The position numbers and the translations under genes are program-made. Source: an uncultured Enterobacterales bacterium (lineage in GTDB: Bacteria; Pseudomonadota; Gammaproteobacteria; Enterobacterales; Enterobacteriaceae). Taken from it: DNA of 37,134 bases. Below the pieces are notes generated by a model. It made no database searches and had not been told where the DNA came from. It saw nothing but the letters and a program-made list of their open reading frames with translations. The DNA lies in contig CAMLBO010000045.1 in the NCBI GenBank assembly GCA_946478305.1, forward strand, positions 1 through 37,134. Reading direction: 5' to 3'. This document shows positions 16,714 through 23,923 of this stretch, one piece after another. Each line of letters begins with the position of its first letter. The stretch's first letter is position 1.

Positions 16714-17184
16714 CGTGATCCTTAGTAGCCTGTTTGAGCAAAATGGTTTTAGTAAGAACGCCAGAGCGTGGTCATAAATCCTGAAGCAAAAACAACAGCA
16801 AAAAGCACGGAGGGGTGAGTGGTTGAAATTTTCCTGGGGACGACTGCGGGGTTTCCTTACGGTTTCGCTAAAGGCGTAAACCTCAAGCAAAATTGCTGCC
16901 AGTGTTGCAACCGGCGTTAGATGCCGGCTCATTCTGATTATAGAGCGCGCCCAGCCATGCCCTGAGGCAAGTTGCAGAAACAACGGCGGGATCACACCGC
17001 ACTGCTTTGGTGCCGGTGAGGTCATAAGCGTGTGATGCGTCGCAAGGACGTGCACCAAAATAAAACGCGGGGAATCCTGCTTACAGGTCGCACTCTTACG
17101 CTTCGTGACATTTTTATGCTTTGCATGTTCGGGTGGCTTGCTTTGTAATGCGGGCAGAAGATGACAAAGGGAAACGACTGAACA
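16714..17184. other. Divergent intergenic region, livK / lipoprotein gene
   Basis: 471 bp without a convincing gene. On the minus strand a perfect TATAAT (16942-16937) would start a livK leader of about 215 bases; no clear -35 is seen. Within this leader GGTTT-CGC (16861-16868) pairs with GCG-T-AAACC (16874-16882). A long, structured leader would suit post-initiation control of the binding-protein gene. No obvious promoter for the plus-strand lipoprotein gene stands out. Confidence 0.4.
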
Positions 17185-17400
17185 ATGAAGAAATTATCTT
17201 GCCTGGCAGCCATCGCGCTGGCCCTGACCCTGTCCGGCTGCGCCAGTGATTACGTGATTAACACCAAGGCCGGTGAGCAGCTTTTCGCCCACGGCGAACC
17301 CGACCGCGACCGCGATACCGGCATGACCAGCTACACCGACATGAACGGGGATTATCATTTAATGAATACCAATGATATTGCAGGCATTGTGAAAAAGTAG
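17185..17400 (+). CDS. YgdI/YgdR-type small lipoprotein (DUF903)
   Basis: 71 residues. A lipoprotein signal peptide ends in the lipobox LSGC with the lipidated cysteine at position 19; Ala20-Ser21 follow, so outer-membrane sorting is expected (no Asp at +2). The mature part of about 50 residues (YVINTKAGEQLFAHGEPDRDRDTGMTSY) matches the DUF903 pattern in which a short SH3-like barrel follows the lipid anchor, as in E. coli YgdI and YgdR. The cellular role of this family is not known. Stand-alone gene with its own terminator. Confidence 0.85.
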   Translation: MKKLSCLAAIALALTLSGCASDYVINTKAGEQLFAHGEPDRDRDTGMTSYTDMNGDYHLMNTNDIAGIVKK

Positions 17401-17420
17401 GGGGATGGCGAGCGGAACAC

Positions 17421-17455
17421 ACCGTTAGCTGAGGGCTAAGTTAACGGTATTTTGT
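17421..17455 (+). terminator. Terminator after the lipoprotein gene
   Basis: ACCGTTA (17421-17427) pairs with TAACGGT (17442-17448), with an inner AGC/GCT extension possible, and is followed by ATTTTGTTGTT. It lies 20 bases after the stop codon. The rest of the 247-bp gap to the next gene holds nothing I recognise. Confidence 0.65.
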
Positions 17456-17647
17456 TGTTGAATTGAGGCTAAAATCTGAAAGTCTGCGTTGAGTGAGAAG
17501 CCGACCTTAAGCCCCTGCTAACAGGGATTCTGCGCAGCCAAAATTGAACTTACCGATTCATTGTGAATTCCCGACTGCCTTGGCAGCCAGCCTGATTCAC
17601 CGTCACTTTTGGATTACTCATCCTCATTAGTCTGCCCATTGTTACGG

Positions 17648-18322
17648 TCATGATTGGCGGCAGGCGGCGGAAGCTCTGCCCGCAAAATTGCTGCCTATGG
17701 GGCATCCAAGCACGCTGTAGATCTCAGAAATAACCTGCATCGTTGCGTCTTCGATCATTCCTTCATTACGGCATAAAACCCAGCCGTGATCTGCAATTTC
17801 TTGTTCGAACGCCTTGGTACAAGCGACATGATCTTCCAGCTTATGAATCACAGTACTACTTAGCCCACGCGGTCGGGCCGCGGCCCTGGCCCATGAAATA
17901 TCAGGCGCTGTAACAACTCCGACATGCAGGTCTGGCGTTTGTACGTTTCGTTCAATGTTTAGCTGTAAAATCTTTGCAAAGGGAATCATCCGGCGAAACG
18001 CGGCGTCCGACGGGTACCACCGATCCATCAAGATGATGCTACCCGGTGGCTGTTTAGTCAGTACATGCTCGGTAATCCATGCACGGCTATCAGCAAAGCG
18101 CTCACAAACCTCCCATTCTAAATCCCGGGCGGGATTTCTGGCGAACCTGTTCACGAGGGCCATTGTTTCCCTCCTGTAAGGATCGCTTTTTTTCTCGCAA
18201 AGTCGGACCACCTTCTTGTTATCCGCCCTTAGTACTTTCGTAATGGCCTCCAACAGCGTGGTTTTGCCGACTCCCTTGGGCCCATCCAGAGAAATAAACA
18301 AGGGACGACTCATTCTTGCCAT
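17648..18322 (-). CDS. Thymidylate-kinase-like P-loop protein
   Basis: 224 residues. P-loop GPKGVGKTT at 14-22. The lid/substrate region DRWYPSDAAFRR (100-111) resembles the DRYxxSxxAYQ motif of dTMP kinases, and TPDLHVGVVTAPDISWARAAARPRG (129-153) resembles the PDLTxxLD...RxxxRG lid segment. Two key features differ: the TREPGGT substrate loop is replaced by CEKKSDPYRRE, and the LD after PDLT is GV. It is therefore a nucleoside-monophosphate-kinase-fold protein whose substrate may not be dTMP. Starts at 18322 or 18313; neither has a strong ribosome site. It is a second, accessory member; the housekeeping tmk is normally elsewhere (beside holB). No linked partner gene. Confidence 0.65.
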   Translation of the reverse strand: MARMSRPLFISLDGPKGVGKTTLLEAITKVLRADNKKVVRLCEKKSDPYRRETMALVNRFARNPARDLEWEVCERFADSRAWITEHVLTKQPPGSIILMDRWYPSDAAFRRMIPFAKILQLNIERNVQTPDLHVGVVTAPDISWARAAARPRGLSSTVIHKLEDHVACTKAFEQEIADHGWVLCRNEGMIEDATMQVISEIYSVLGCPIGSNFAGRASAACRQS

Positions 18323-18504
18323 GATGATTGATGTACGGCTTTTGAAAAGCTCAAATCTGGCAAAAGCATCTTACTTCCTTCGTATGAAACGCTGACCACC
18401 TTCTTCGTTCGTCGTTGCCGCCTGGCACGTCAGCGCGACCGAATGGAAGGTACTTATAAAAATACACTGATGATCATTCTGGCAATTGGGTTAACTCACA
18501 GGTC

Positions 18505-18534
18505 AAAAAAAGCTCACCGGCTAACGCGGTGAGC
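18505..18534 (-). terminator. Terminator of the duplicated-domain secreted protein gene
   Basis: GCTCACCG (18512-18519) pairs with CGGTGAGC (18527-18534). On the minus strand the stem is followed by seven T (18511-18505). It lies 11 bases beyond the stop of the gene ending at 18546. Confidence 0.88.
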
Positions 18535-18545
18535 CTGCTTGCTTA

Positions 18546-19958
18546 TTAACGTATTACACTAACATTTTCAAATTTCACCAGACCTTCAGCTTTATCACCT
18601 ACTTGCTGAGCGACCGGGACGAAGACGTTGAGATCTTGCAGCCAAGCTAATTTTTCACTGGTCTCCAGTTGCCCTTCACTCTTTGCATGACACGCAACTG
18701 ATAGATATTTCCCACTAAACTCAGGTGCAATGCTATGTGCGTCCCCCTCTCCCGTTACATCACAGCGTAACGATGAAGCAGTGACTTTCTTATCGGAATC
18801 AATATTGTCCAATTGCGCCTGATATTGTTGACCTGTCACTAACGGGAAACGCAGATCCGTGTCTAACTTGTTGAGCAGTGAGGAACCTCTACTGATGGAC
18901 ATGGTGAACTTCAGCTGTAGCTGATTAGCCAGCGTTAAACGTTGCACTGTCCAGACACCATAATCTTCAAGCTTGCGTATATAACCATCCGGTTGTGCAT
19001 CCAACTGTACTTTGACCTTACCTAACGCGCTGACTTCGGTATAACGAATCTGTTTAAAGCGCGGAAGCGCCCATGGTTTGATCAATGACTGCGCCTGGCG
19101 GTCAATGGCAGCAGACAGGGGGGATTTATTCAGCCACTGCGGATTATTATTACTCAGATCGGGCATTGATGGCCCCATCAACGTTGATGCTGGCTTGTTA
19201 ACGGCGGGGACAAAGCGCCCTTCGGTTGTGAATGTTTTACCTGCTGGCAACTGGCAGAGCTGCTCGAAGCGTTGTGCCATTTGAGTGTTAATTTTGAAGC
19301 TACTCTTGCGGCGAACAATCTCAGCAGTGATGAGTGAGTCCGTAACGCGCCCGTCGCTATCGAAGTTCATTGCAGCGACAGCGTCCCCCTGATGGGTTTT
19401 ACAGTTATATAAGTAGTGCTCGATCTTTAATTCAAGCGGCGCGTCGTAAGGCGGTTCCCAGATGATATCTGCAAAGTCATATCCCATGCGTACCGATAAA
19501 ATGTCGCCAATACGCTGAATGCTATTAACATCGATAAGATCGGTAATGCCGAATTTAGACGTGGCTGATAATCTTTCCCACCGTGCATCTTTTATCGGTA
19601 GCGTGCAAACCGTCTGGATATCCTCTGCCGTCATCTGCTGATCATCCTGTGCAGGCGCATAACGGAGGTAGCTGTTGCCGTAATAGCGAGCTTTGGTAAA
19701 CCCCTCCTCATTCAGTAAGTCCTTGTACAGAAGCTGTGCCTTGCCCTGTTTACAATCAACGGAACGCCATTGCTGAGCTGTTTTTCCGTTATTGAAGTTT
19801 AACGACACCATGTAATTCACACGATCGTGGATTCTGGTTACAGACAAGGGATTAGTGCTACCACCTATCAATGCAGGCTTATCAGCAGCCTGAACGAAAG
19901 AAAATGGGAGGAGAGACAGAAAAAAAAGTGGGCGCATCAAAGGGCGTACGCAGTACAT
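18546..19958 (-). CDS. Secreted protein with internal domain duplication, function unknown
   Basis: 470 residues from the ATG at 19958, which has GAAGGA at good spacing. The signal peptide ends near residue 24 (FFLSLLPFSFVQAA). The mature part shows two related segments. About 38-120 has VDCKQGKAQLLYKDLLNEEG and ends VCTLP (Cys69, Cys118). About 127-238 has YNCKTHQGDAVAAMNFDSDGRV and ends LCQLP (Cys186, Cys235). Both cysteine pairs are 49 residues apart. The second segment (WERL..., VNSIQRIGD, K-E-Y-YNC, FEQLC) resembles the surface-adhesin-E-like domain pattern; this is pattern recognition only. A third cysteine pair (399, 423) lies in the C-terminal region. No function is assigned. Its own terminator follows. 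Confidence 0.7.
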   Translation of the reverse strand: MYCVRPLMRPLFFLSLLPFSFVQAADKPALIGGSTNPLSVTRIHDRVNYMVSLNFNNGKTAQQWRSVDCKQGKAQLLYKDLLNEEGFTKARYYGNSYLRYAPAQDDQQMTAEDIQTVCTLPIKDARWERLSATSKFGITDLIDVNSIQRIGDILSVRMGYDFADIIWEPPYDAPLELKIEHYLYNCKTHQGDAVAAMNFDSDGRVTDSLITAEIVRRKSSFKINTQMAQRFEQLCQLPAGKTFTTEGRFVPAVNKPASTLMGPSMPDLSNNNPQWLNKSPLSAAIDRQAQSLIKPWALPRFKQIRYTEVSALGKVKVQLDAQPDGYIRKLEDYGVWTVQRLTLANQLQLKFTMSISRGSSLLNKLDTDLRFPLVTGQQYQAQLDNIDSDKKVTASSLRCDVTGEGDAHSIAPEFSGKYLSVACHAKSEGQLETSEKLAWLQDLNVFVPVAQQVGDKAEGLVKFENVSVIR

Positions 19959-20112
19959 ACATGTTCCTTCATATATTAATTAAGAAATTAAGGTATCGGC
20001 ATCTCGGAATAAATTATTAGTCTGACTTGATATGTACCTTATAGATCAAGGTGGTGGCGTGTTAGTTACGTCCATTTCTGGCACAAAGCAGCCATCTTAG
20101 AACAGCGCAGCT

Positions 20113-20319
20113 ATGAGCGAAAAATGGAAGTTACCGCACCAGCTGACCGGGTTAATACATCTGGTACAGACGTTGTTGTATGCCTTGCTAATGGCGTTAC
20201 CGGTGTTGGGCGTGTCATCCCGCTATCTCAAAGGCAATCCATGGTTAATGTTCTGGCTAAACATGCCGGTTGCAATAGTACCGGATCAGGTGACTGCATC
20301 AACCGATCTGCAGCTATGA
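20113..20319 (+). pseudogene. Cytochrome b561 remnant (CybB/YodB-type fragment)
   Basis: Translation from 20113 gives LTGLIHLVQTLLYALLMALP, then VLGV and later LKGNPWLMFWLNMPVA. This aligns with the third-helix region of E. coli cytochrome b561, which has TGLAHLGHLVIYLLFIALPV and later NRGNPWFAFGLTMPYA. Family proteins have about 175 residues and four helices; only the middle third is present. An in-frame stop lies at 20098-20100, just upstream. The later DSLKSWHETLAN and GLHAAAALAHHY parts, with the second pair of haem-ligand histidines, are not found before the stop at 20317-20319 nor in the other frames downstream. The surrounding 19959-20455 holds no other gene. Confidence 0.65.
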
Positions 20320-20455
20320 TGACTGCGAGCGGGGCCGAGGGCGAGAATCGTGCTAGCGTCAAAATGCATCTCGTGCGCCAGCCCCATACTGTATTAAGCC
20401 AAGTTTATACCTGACATTTCCGGCTGCTCTTGGGTGCTTCCTGAAGAGGACTACA

Positions 20456-21106
20456 TCACAGAGTATTAGCCTTAGGCGTCGCAGCCTCCTGAGTTTCTAA
20501 AAGAGCCTCCTTCTGTTTTTCTTCGGCATAATTTTGCAAAAGAGAAGCATATTCTTTCAGGTCTTTCTTGTTGGCATGTTGCTTCCAGGTCGCGGCAATG
20601 ATATTGAACCAGTTATAGAGCATGAACCCTGCGAGTGCTGAGAATACGAGCGAATAAGCTTGCTGCCATGTTTCTTCCGCTGCGCCGTACTTGATGGCAA
20701 ATAATACCAGTCCCGTGAAACAGCTCGCCAAAACGAAATTTGAAATGTTGCCCGTTTTGCTAAGGAATTCAGATATGAAAGACTGGAACCATGTCATCTC
20801 TTTTATATTTAGTTGACCGATGACGTTTATCTCCAGACGGCCTTCCAGTCTGCCAAAATAACCAATAGGTTTATTTCCCCATGCCATGATATCTAACAAA
20901 ACATAATGAAATTCATGGTCCTTGATGCCAGTAATGTAGGCATTAATGTCATTGCGGATGATGGTGTAGTACGCGGATGACTGGAAGTCCTCTGGGGAGG
21001 ACTTTGCAAAATCGATGACGTCCTTAACCCGGGAGTCTTTGTCCTTGAAAAGTGCGGCTGAAAGTGCGGCTGATGCACCGATCAGCGCGATAGTAGATAT
21101 AGACAT
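20456..21106 (-). CDS. Membrane protein of unknown function
   Basis: 216 residues, ATG at 21106 with AAAGG nine bases upstream. A short hydrophobic N-terminal segment (2-19, ISTIALIGASAALSAALF) could be a signal anchor. Two clear membrane helices follow (about 119-140, FVLASCFTGLVLFAIKYG; about 149-172, LVFSALAGFMLYNWFNII). The C-terminal 40 residues are charged and helical (LKEYASLLQNYAEEKQKEAL), probably cytoplasmic. A soluble segment of about 100 residues lies between. The codons for the two SAAL units come from a perfect 12-bp tandem duplication at 21049-21072. I do not recognise the family. Confidence 0.6.
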   Translation of the reverse strand: MSISTIALIGASAALSAALFKDKDSRVKDVIDFAKSSPEDFQSSAYYTIIRNDINAYITGIKDHEFHYVLLDIMAWGNKPIGYFGRLEGRLEINVIGQLNIKEMTWFQSFISEFLSKTGNISNFVLASCFTGLVLFAIKYGAAEETWQQAYSLVFSALAGFMLYNWFNIIAATWKQHANKKDLKEYASLLQNYAEEKQKEALLETQEAATPKANTL

Positions 21107-21237
21107 GCTTTTGGACCTTTAATTTATGTATGCGGAATCACCGATATTTAACGGGTTGAGCATTCATTCACTGAGCGCAATGAGTTCAGATGAGAACTGG
21201 TTAAGTGTGCTGGCAACGAGCAGCTTCTTTTTTTTTC

Positions 21238-21333
21238 CTATGATGTTCCTTGAATATGCCAACCGCTCTCAGGGTCAGCGCGCCAGTATTGATGTTTTTC
21301 ATAATCTGAAAATAGCTCAACTGTTTTCATCAT
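21238..21333 (-). CDS. Possible 31-residue micro-ORF, perhaps a frameshifted gene
   Basis: ATG at 21333 is preceded by AAAGGA at ideal spacing; the product begins MMKTVELFSDYEKHQYWRAD and stops at a TAG right before a 9-base A-run (minus strand). In the -1 frame the sequence continues from about 21255 to 21166 as NIIGKKKKLLVASTLNQF, then SSELIALSE and a stop, which looks like a plausible protein tail. The two halves together would make a protein of about 55 residues. The shift must lie just before the TAG and so is not in the homopolymer itself. I do not recognise the family, and it may be a decayed gene. Confidence 0.35.
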   Translation of the reverse strand: MMKTVELFSDYEKHQYWRADPESGWHIQGTS

Positions 21334-21367
21334 CCGAATTCCTTTATCAAATACCCAACCCCCCTGC

Positions 21368-22315
21368 TCACTCTCCCAACAACGCTTCCGCACAGGCCTC
21401 GTCAGTGACCAGCCCGTTAATCCATTGACCGGTCAGGGCAGCGCGGACGGCAACGTGTTTGTCGCTTCCGCCCGCCAGTGCGATCACCGGTTTACCTTCC
21501 TGCGGGTGGAGGCCGACGCTGGTCAGGCGGGCGTTGAGTTCGCTGTCAATGCGCTCACCGTCTGGTCCCATAAAGTGACCAAGAATCTCCGCCACCGCGT
21601 TCTTCGCCATCAGGCGCGCCACATCTTCTGCGCTGATAAACCCGTCTTTATGCAGCGGGCAGCCGGGTTCGATGGTGCCAATGCCAATGAACGTGACATC
21701 CGCCTGACTGGCCTTCTCGCTCACCGTGCGGTAAATGCGGTGGCTGCACCACGTGGCGCGATCGTCTTCGCCGTCAGCAAACAGCGGCGCGGGCAGAATG
21801 AAATAGCGCCCCTGGGTTTTCTCTGCCATCAACAGCGGTACATCGTAACGGGTACAGGAGCCGTCGGAGGCAATCGCGCCAATCAGTGACACACTGCTGT
21901 GTTGCGGGCGTTCGATATCGGCCAGTTCGTCAATCGCCGCTTTCAGGCTGCGTCCCGACCCCACTCCGATGATCATCGGATGTTCGTGGCGGATAAACTG
22001 CGCCATCACCTCTGCGCCAGCGACGGCAATCGCGTGGCTGATGCCCGCACTGTCCATGCCCTGCCCCGGCACCACCTGACATATCCCCAGGCCGTAGCGT
22101 TTTTTCAGCTGCGCCGCCAGTTCCATACAGCGCCCGACTGAGTGCGAAATATGCACGCTGACCAGCCCGTTATCGATGGCGGTGGCCACCAGCCGCTGCG
22201 CCACCTGGCGTGAAACGCCCAGTGCGTTAGCAATATCATGCTGCGTCTGCCCCGCCACAAAATACATCCACGCCGCGCGCGCCGCCTGATCCAATTTTTT
22301 ATCATTCTTACTCAT
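21368..22315 (-). CDS. dalR: DalR, SorC-family regulator of the D-arabinitol operon
   Basis: 315 residues from the ATG at 22315 (MSKNDKKLDQAARAAWMYF), the family length; the longer in-frame start adds 12 unlikely residues. N-terminal helix-turn-helix is at about 23-52 (GQTQHDIANALGVSRQVAQRLV). The C-terminal sugar-binding domain shows GVGSGRSLKAAIDEL, IGIGTIEPGCPLHKDGFIS and VIALAGGSDKHVAVRAAL. Divergent from dalD across 200 bp with operator-like repeats. In Klebsiella the homologue represses dalDKT until D-arabinitol (or a derivative) is present. Confidence 0.88.
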   Translation of the reverse strand: MSKNDKKLDQAARAAWMYFVAGQTQHDIANALGVSRQVAQRLVATAIDNGLVSVHISHSVGRCMELAAQLKKRYGLGICQVVPGQGMDSAGISHAIAVAGAEVMAQFIRHEHPMIIGVGSGRSLKAAIDELADIERPQHSSVSLIGAIASDGSCTRYDVPLLMAEKTQGRYFILPAPLFADGEDDRATWCSHRIYRTVSEKASQADVTFIGIGTIEPGCPLHKDGFISAEDVARLMAKNAVAEILGHFMGPDGERIDSELNARLTSVGLHPQEGKPVIALAGGSDKHVAVRAALTGQWINGLVTDEACAEALLGE

Positions 22316-22407
22316 GCGTATTTCCCGACCGGCTGATTTCAATGGCGGCATTTTATCGCCATTTCCCCGCCGCCGTGATCGCCAATTCCGATCAGGATCT
22401 GAAATTG

Positions 22408-22490
22408 TGAGCTAAAGCCCATTTGATGAGCAAATGTTCTATTAAGCTAATTGCAATCGAGCAAAAGCCCATTCACTGAGCTTAAGCCCA
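22408..22490. promoter_or_regulatory. Duplicated operator-like array between dalR and dalD
   Basis: Four (T/C)GAGC boxes start at 22408, 22427, 22458 and 22477, with spacings of 19, 31 and 19. The segments starting at 22408 and 22458 are a 50-bp-spaced direct repeat sharing GAGC-A-AAGCCCATT and then TGAGC 19 bases on. The array ends 25 bp before the dalD ATG, so a bound protein would cover the dalD promoter and leader. DalR is the obvious candidate ligand. This is inferred from layout. Confidence 0.6.
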
Positions 22491-22515
22491 AAAATCACCC
22501 TTAGCGGAGAACATC

Positions 22516-23913
22516 ATGAACGCGACAACCACTTCAACGCCAAATATCTGGATGCACATCGGCAGCGGCTCTTTCCATCGTGCCCATCAGGCCTGGTATC
22601 TGCACCGCCTGCTGGCACAGGGCGATAACCGCTGGTCAATTGCACTCGGCAATATTCGTGAGGACGGTGTGCCGTTGCTGAATGCGTTGCAGGCGCAGCA
22701 CGGGAAATATGTACTGGAAACCGTCACGCCGCAGGGCGAACGTGAATACGAAACCATTACGTCGATTCAGAAAATCATCCCCTGGGATAACGAGCTGGCG
22801 GCGCTGACAGAGCAAGGAGCGCATGCACACACTAAAGTGATCTCCTTTACCGTGACCGAAGGCGGTTATTACCTCGATAACCAGTTCAACCTTGACCGGC
22901 TGAACGCGGATGTACAGGCCGATATTAATGGCGGATGCCGCACGATTTATGGCGCTGTCGGCCATATTCTGGCACGCCGGATAGCGCGTCACGGCGGCGA
23001 TGTCACCCTGCTTAACTGCGACAACCTGCGCCACAACGGCGACCGTTTTCATCGCGGCTTGTTGCAGTTTCTGGCCCTGCGCCAGCAGCAGTCAGTGATT
23101 GACTGGGTGGCAAAACACGCCCGTTTCCCGAACACCATGGTGGATCGCATCACCCCACGCCCTTCCCCTGAGGTTGCGTTGCGCGTTGAGCAGGCCACCG
23201 GCTTTAAAGACCGCGCGCCGGTGATGGGTGAAGCTTTTATTCAGTGGGTCGTTGAGGATGATTTTATCGCCGGACGCCCGGCATTGGAGAACGTCGGCGT
23301 GGAGATGGTCGAATCCGTTCTGCCGTATGAAGAGGCTAAAATCCGTATTCTGAACGCCAGCCACAGCTGTATTGCCTGGGCTGGAACGCTGCTCGGCCAG
23401 CGTTATATTGATGAGAGCACCCGTACTGCATCCATTTGCAAAATGGCTTACGACTACGTCACCGAGGATGTGATCCCGTCGCTGACGCCAAGCCCGCTGA
23501 ACCTGGAAGATTACCGCGACGTGGTGCTTGAACGCTTCAGTAACCCGCATATTCAGGACACTAATCAGCGCGTAGCCGCAGACGGTTTTTCCAAGATCCC
23601 CGGCTTTATCGCTCCGACATTGCAGGAGTGCTATCAACGCGGCCAGATCCCGCACGCCACCGCCATGTTACCGGCACTGTTCTTTGTATACATGCAGCAG
23701 TGGCACCAGAACCGCCTGCCGTATGAGTATCAGGACGGCATTCTCGACGCCGCCGCCGTGCACGCCATGTTCAACAGTTCAGACCCCATTGCTCAATTTG
23801 CCGGCGATGAAAAACTGTTTGCCTCACTGGCCGGTAAGGCTGAATTCACTGACCTGATACGCGAATCGGTGGCGCGCGTTAATCAGTGGCTGGCGGACGC
23901 AAAACACGCATAA
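22516..23913 (+). CDS. dalD: DalD, D-arabinitol 4-dehydrogenase
   Basis: 465 residues. Long-chain polyol dehydrogenase family member that oxidises D-arabinitol to D-xylulose with NAD (EC 1.1.1.11). N-terminal nucleotide-binding motif is [20 protein letters not shown] (13-32). The polyol signature KIRILNASH contains Lys275, Asn280 and His283, the catalytic set of the mannitol-dehydrogenase family. Identity as DalD rather than mannitol or altronate dehydrogenase rests on the [11 protein letters not shown] start and on the neighbours dalR, dalK and dalT. A GGAG-like site (AGCGGAG) precedes the start. Confidence 0.9.
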   Translation: MNATTTSTPNIWMHIGSGSFHRAHQAWYLHRLLAQGDNRWSIALGNIREDGVPLLNALQAQHGKYVLETVTPQGEREYETITSIQKIIPWDNELAALTEQGAHAHTKVISFTVTEGGYYLDNQFNLDRLNADVQADINGGCRTIYGAVGHILARRIARHGGDVTLLNCDNLRHNGDRFHRGLLQFLALRQQQSVIDWVAKHARFPNTMVDRITPRPSPEVALRVEQATGFKDRAPVMGEAFIQWVVEDDFIAGRPALENVGVEMVESVLPYEEAKIRILNASHSCIAWAGTLLGQRYIDESTRTASICKMAYDYVTEDVIPSLTPSPLNLEDYRDVVLERFSNPHIQDTNQRVAADGFSKIPGFIAPTLQECYQRGQIPHATAMLPALFFVYMQQWHQNRLPYEYQDGILDAAAVHAMFNSSDPIAQFAGDEKLFASLAGKAEFTDLIRESVARVNQWLADAKHA

Positions 23914-23923
23914 GGGGAAGGCT

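Noticed and set aside
16714-17058. N-terminal extension of livK by 115 residues
   Set aside because: The residues are not protein-like (CCCFCFRIYD), and they would bury a clear signal peptide and an ideal ribosome site at 16713.
20124-20414. 96-codon plus-strand frame overlapping the b561 remnant
   Set aside because: It overlaps the b561-like frame, which has real family similarity; this frame shows none.
17185-21367. Integrative element or prophage
   Set aside because: No integrase, tRNA, direct-repeat ends or phage structural genes are visible, despite the unusual gene content.
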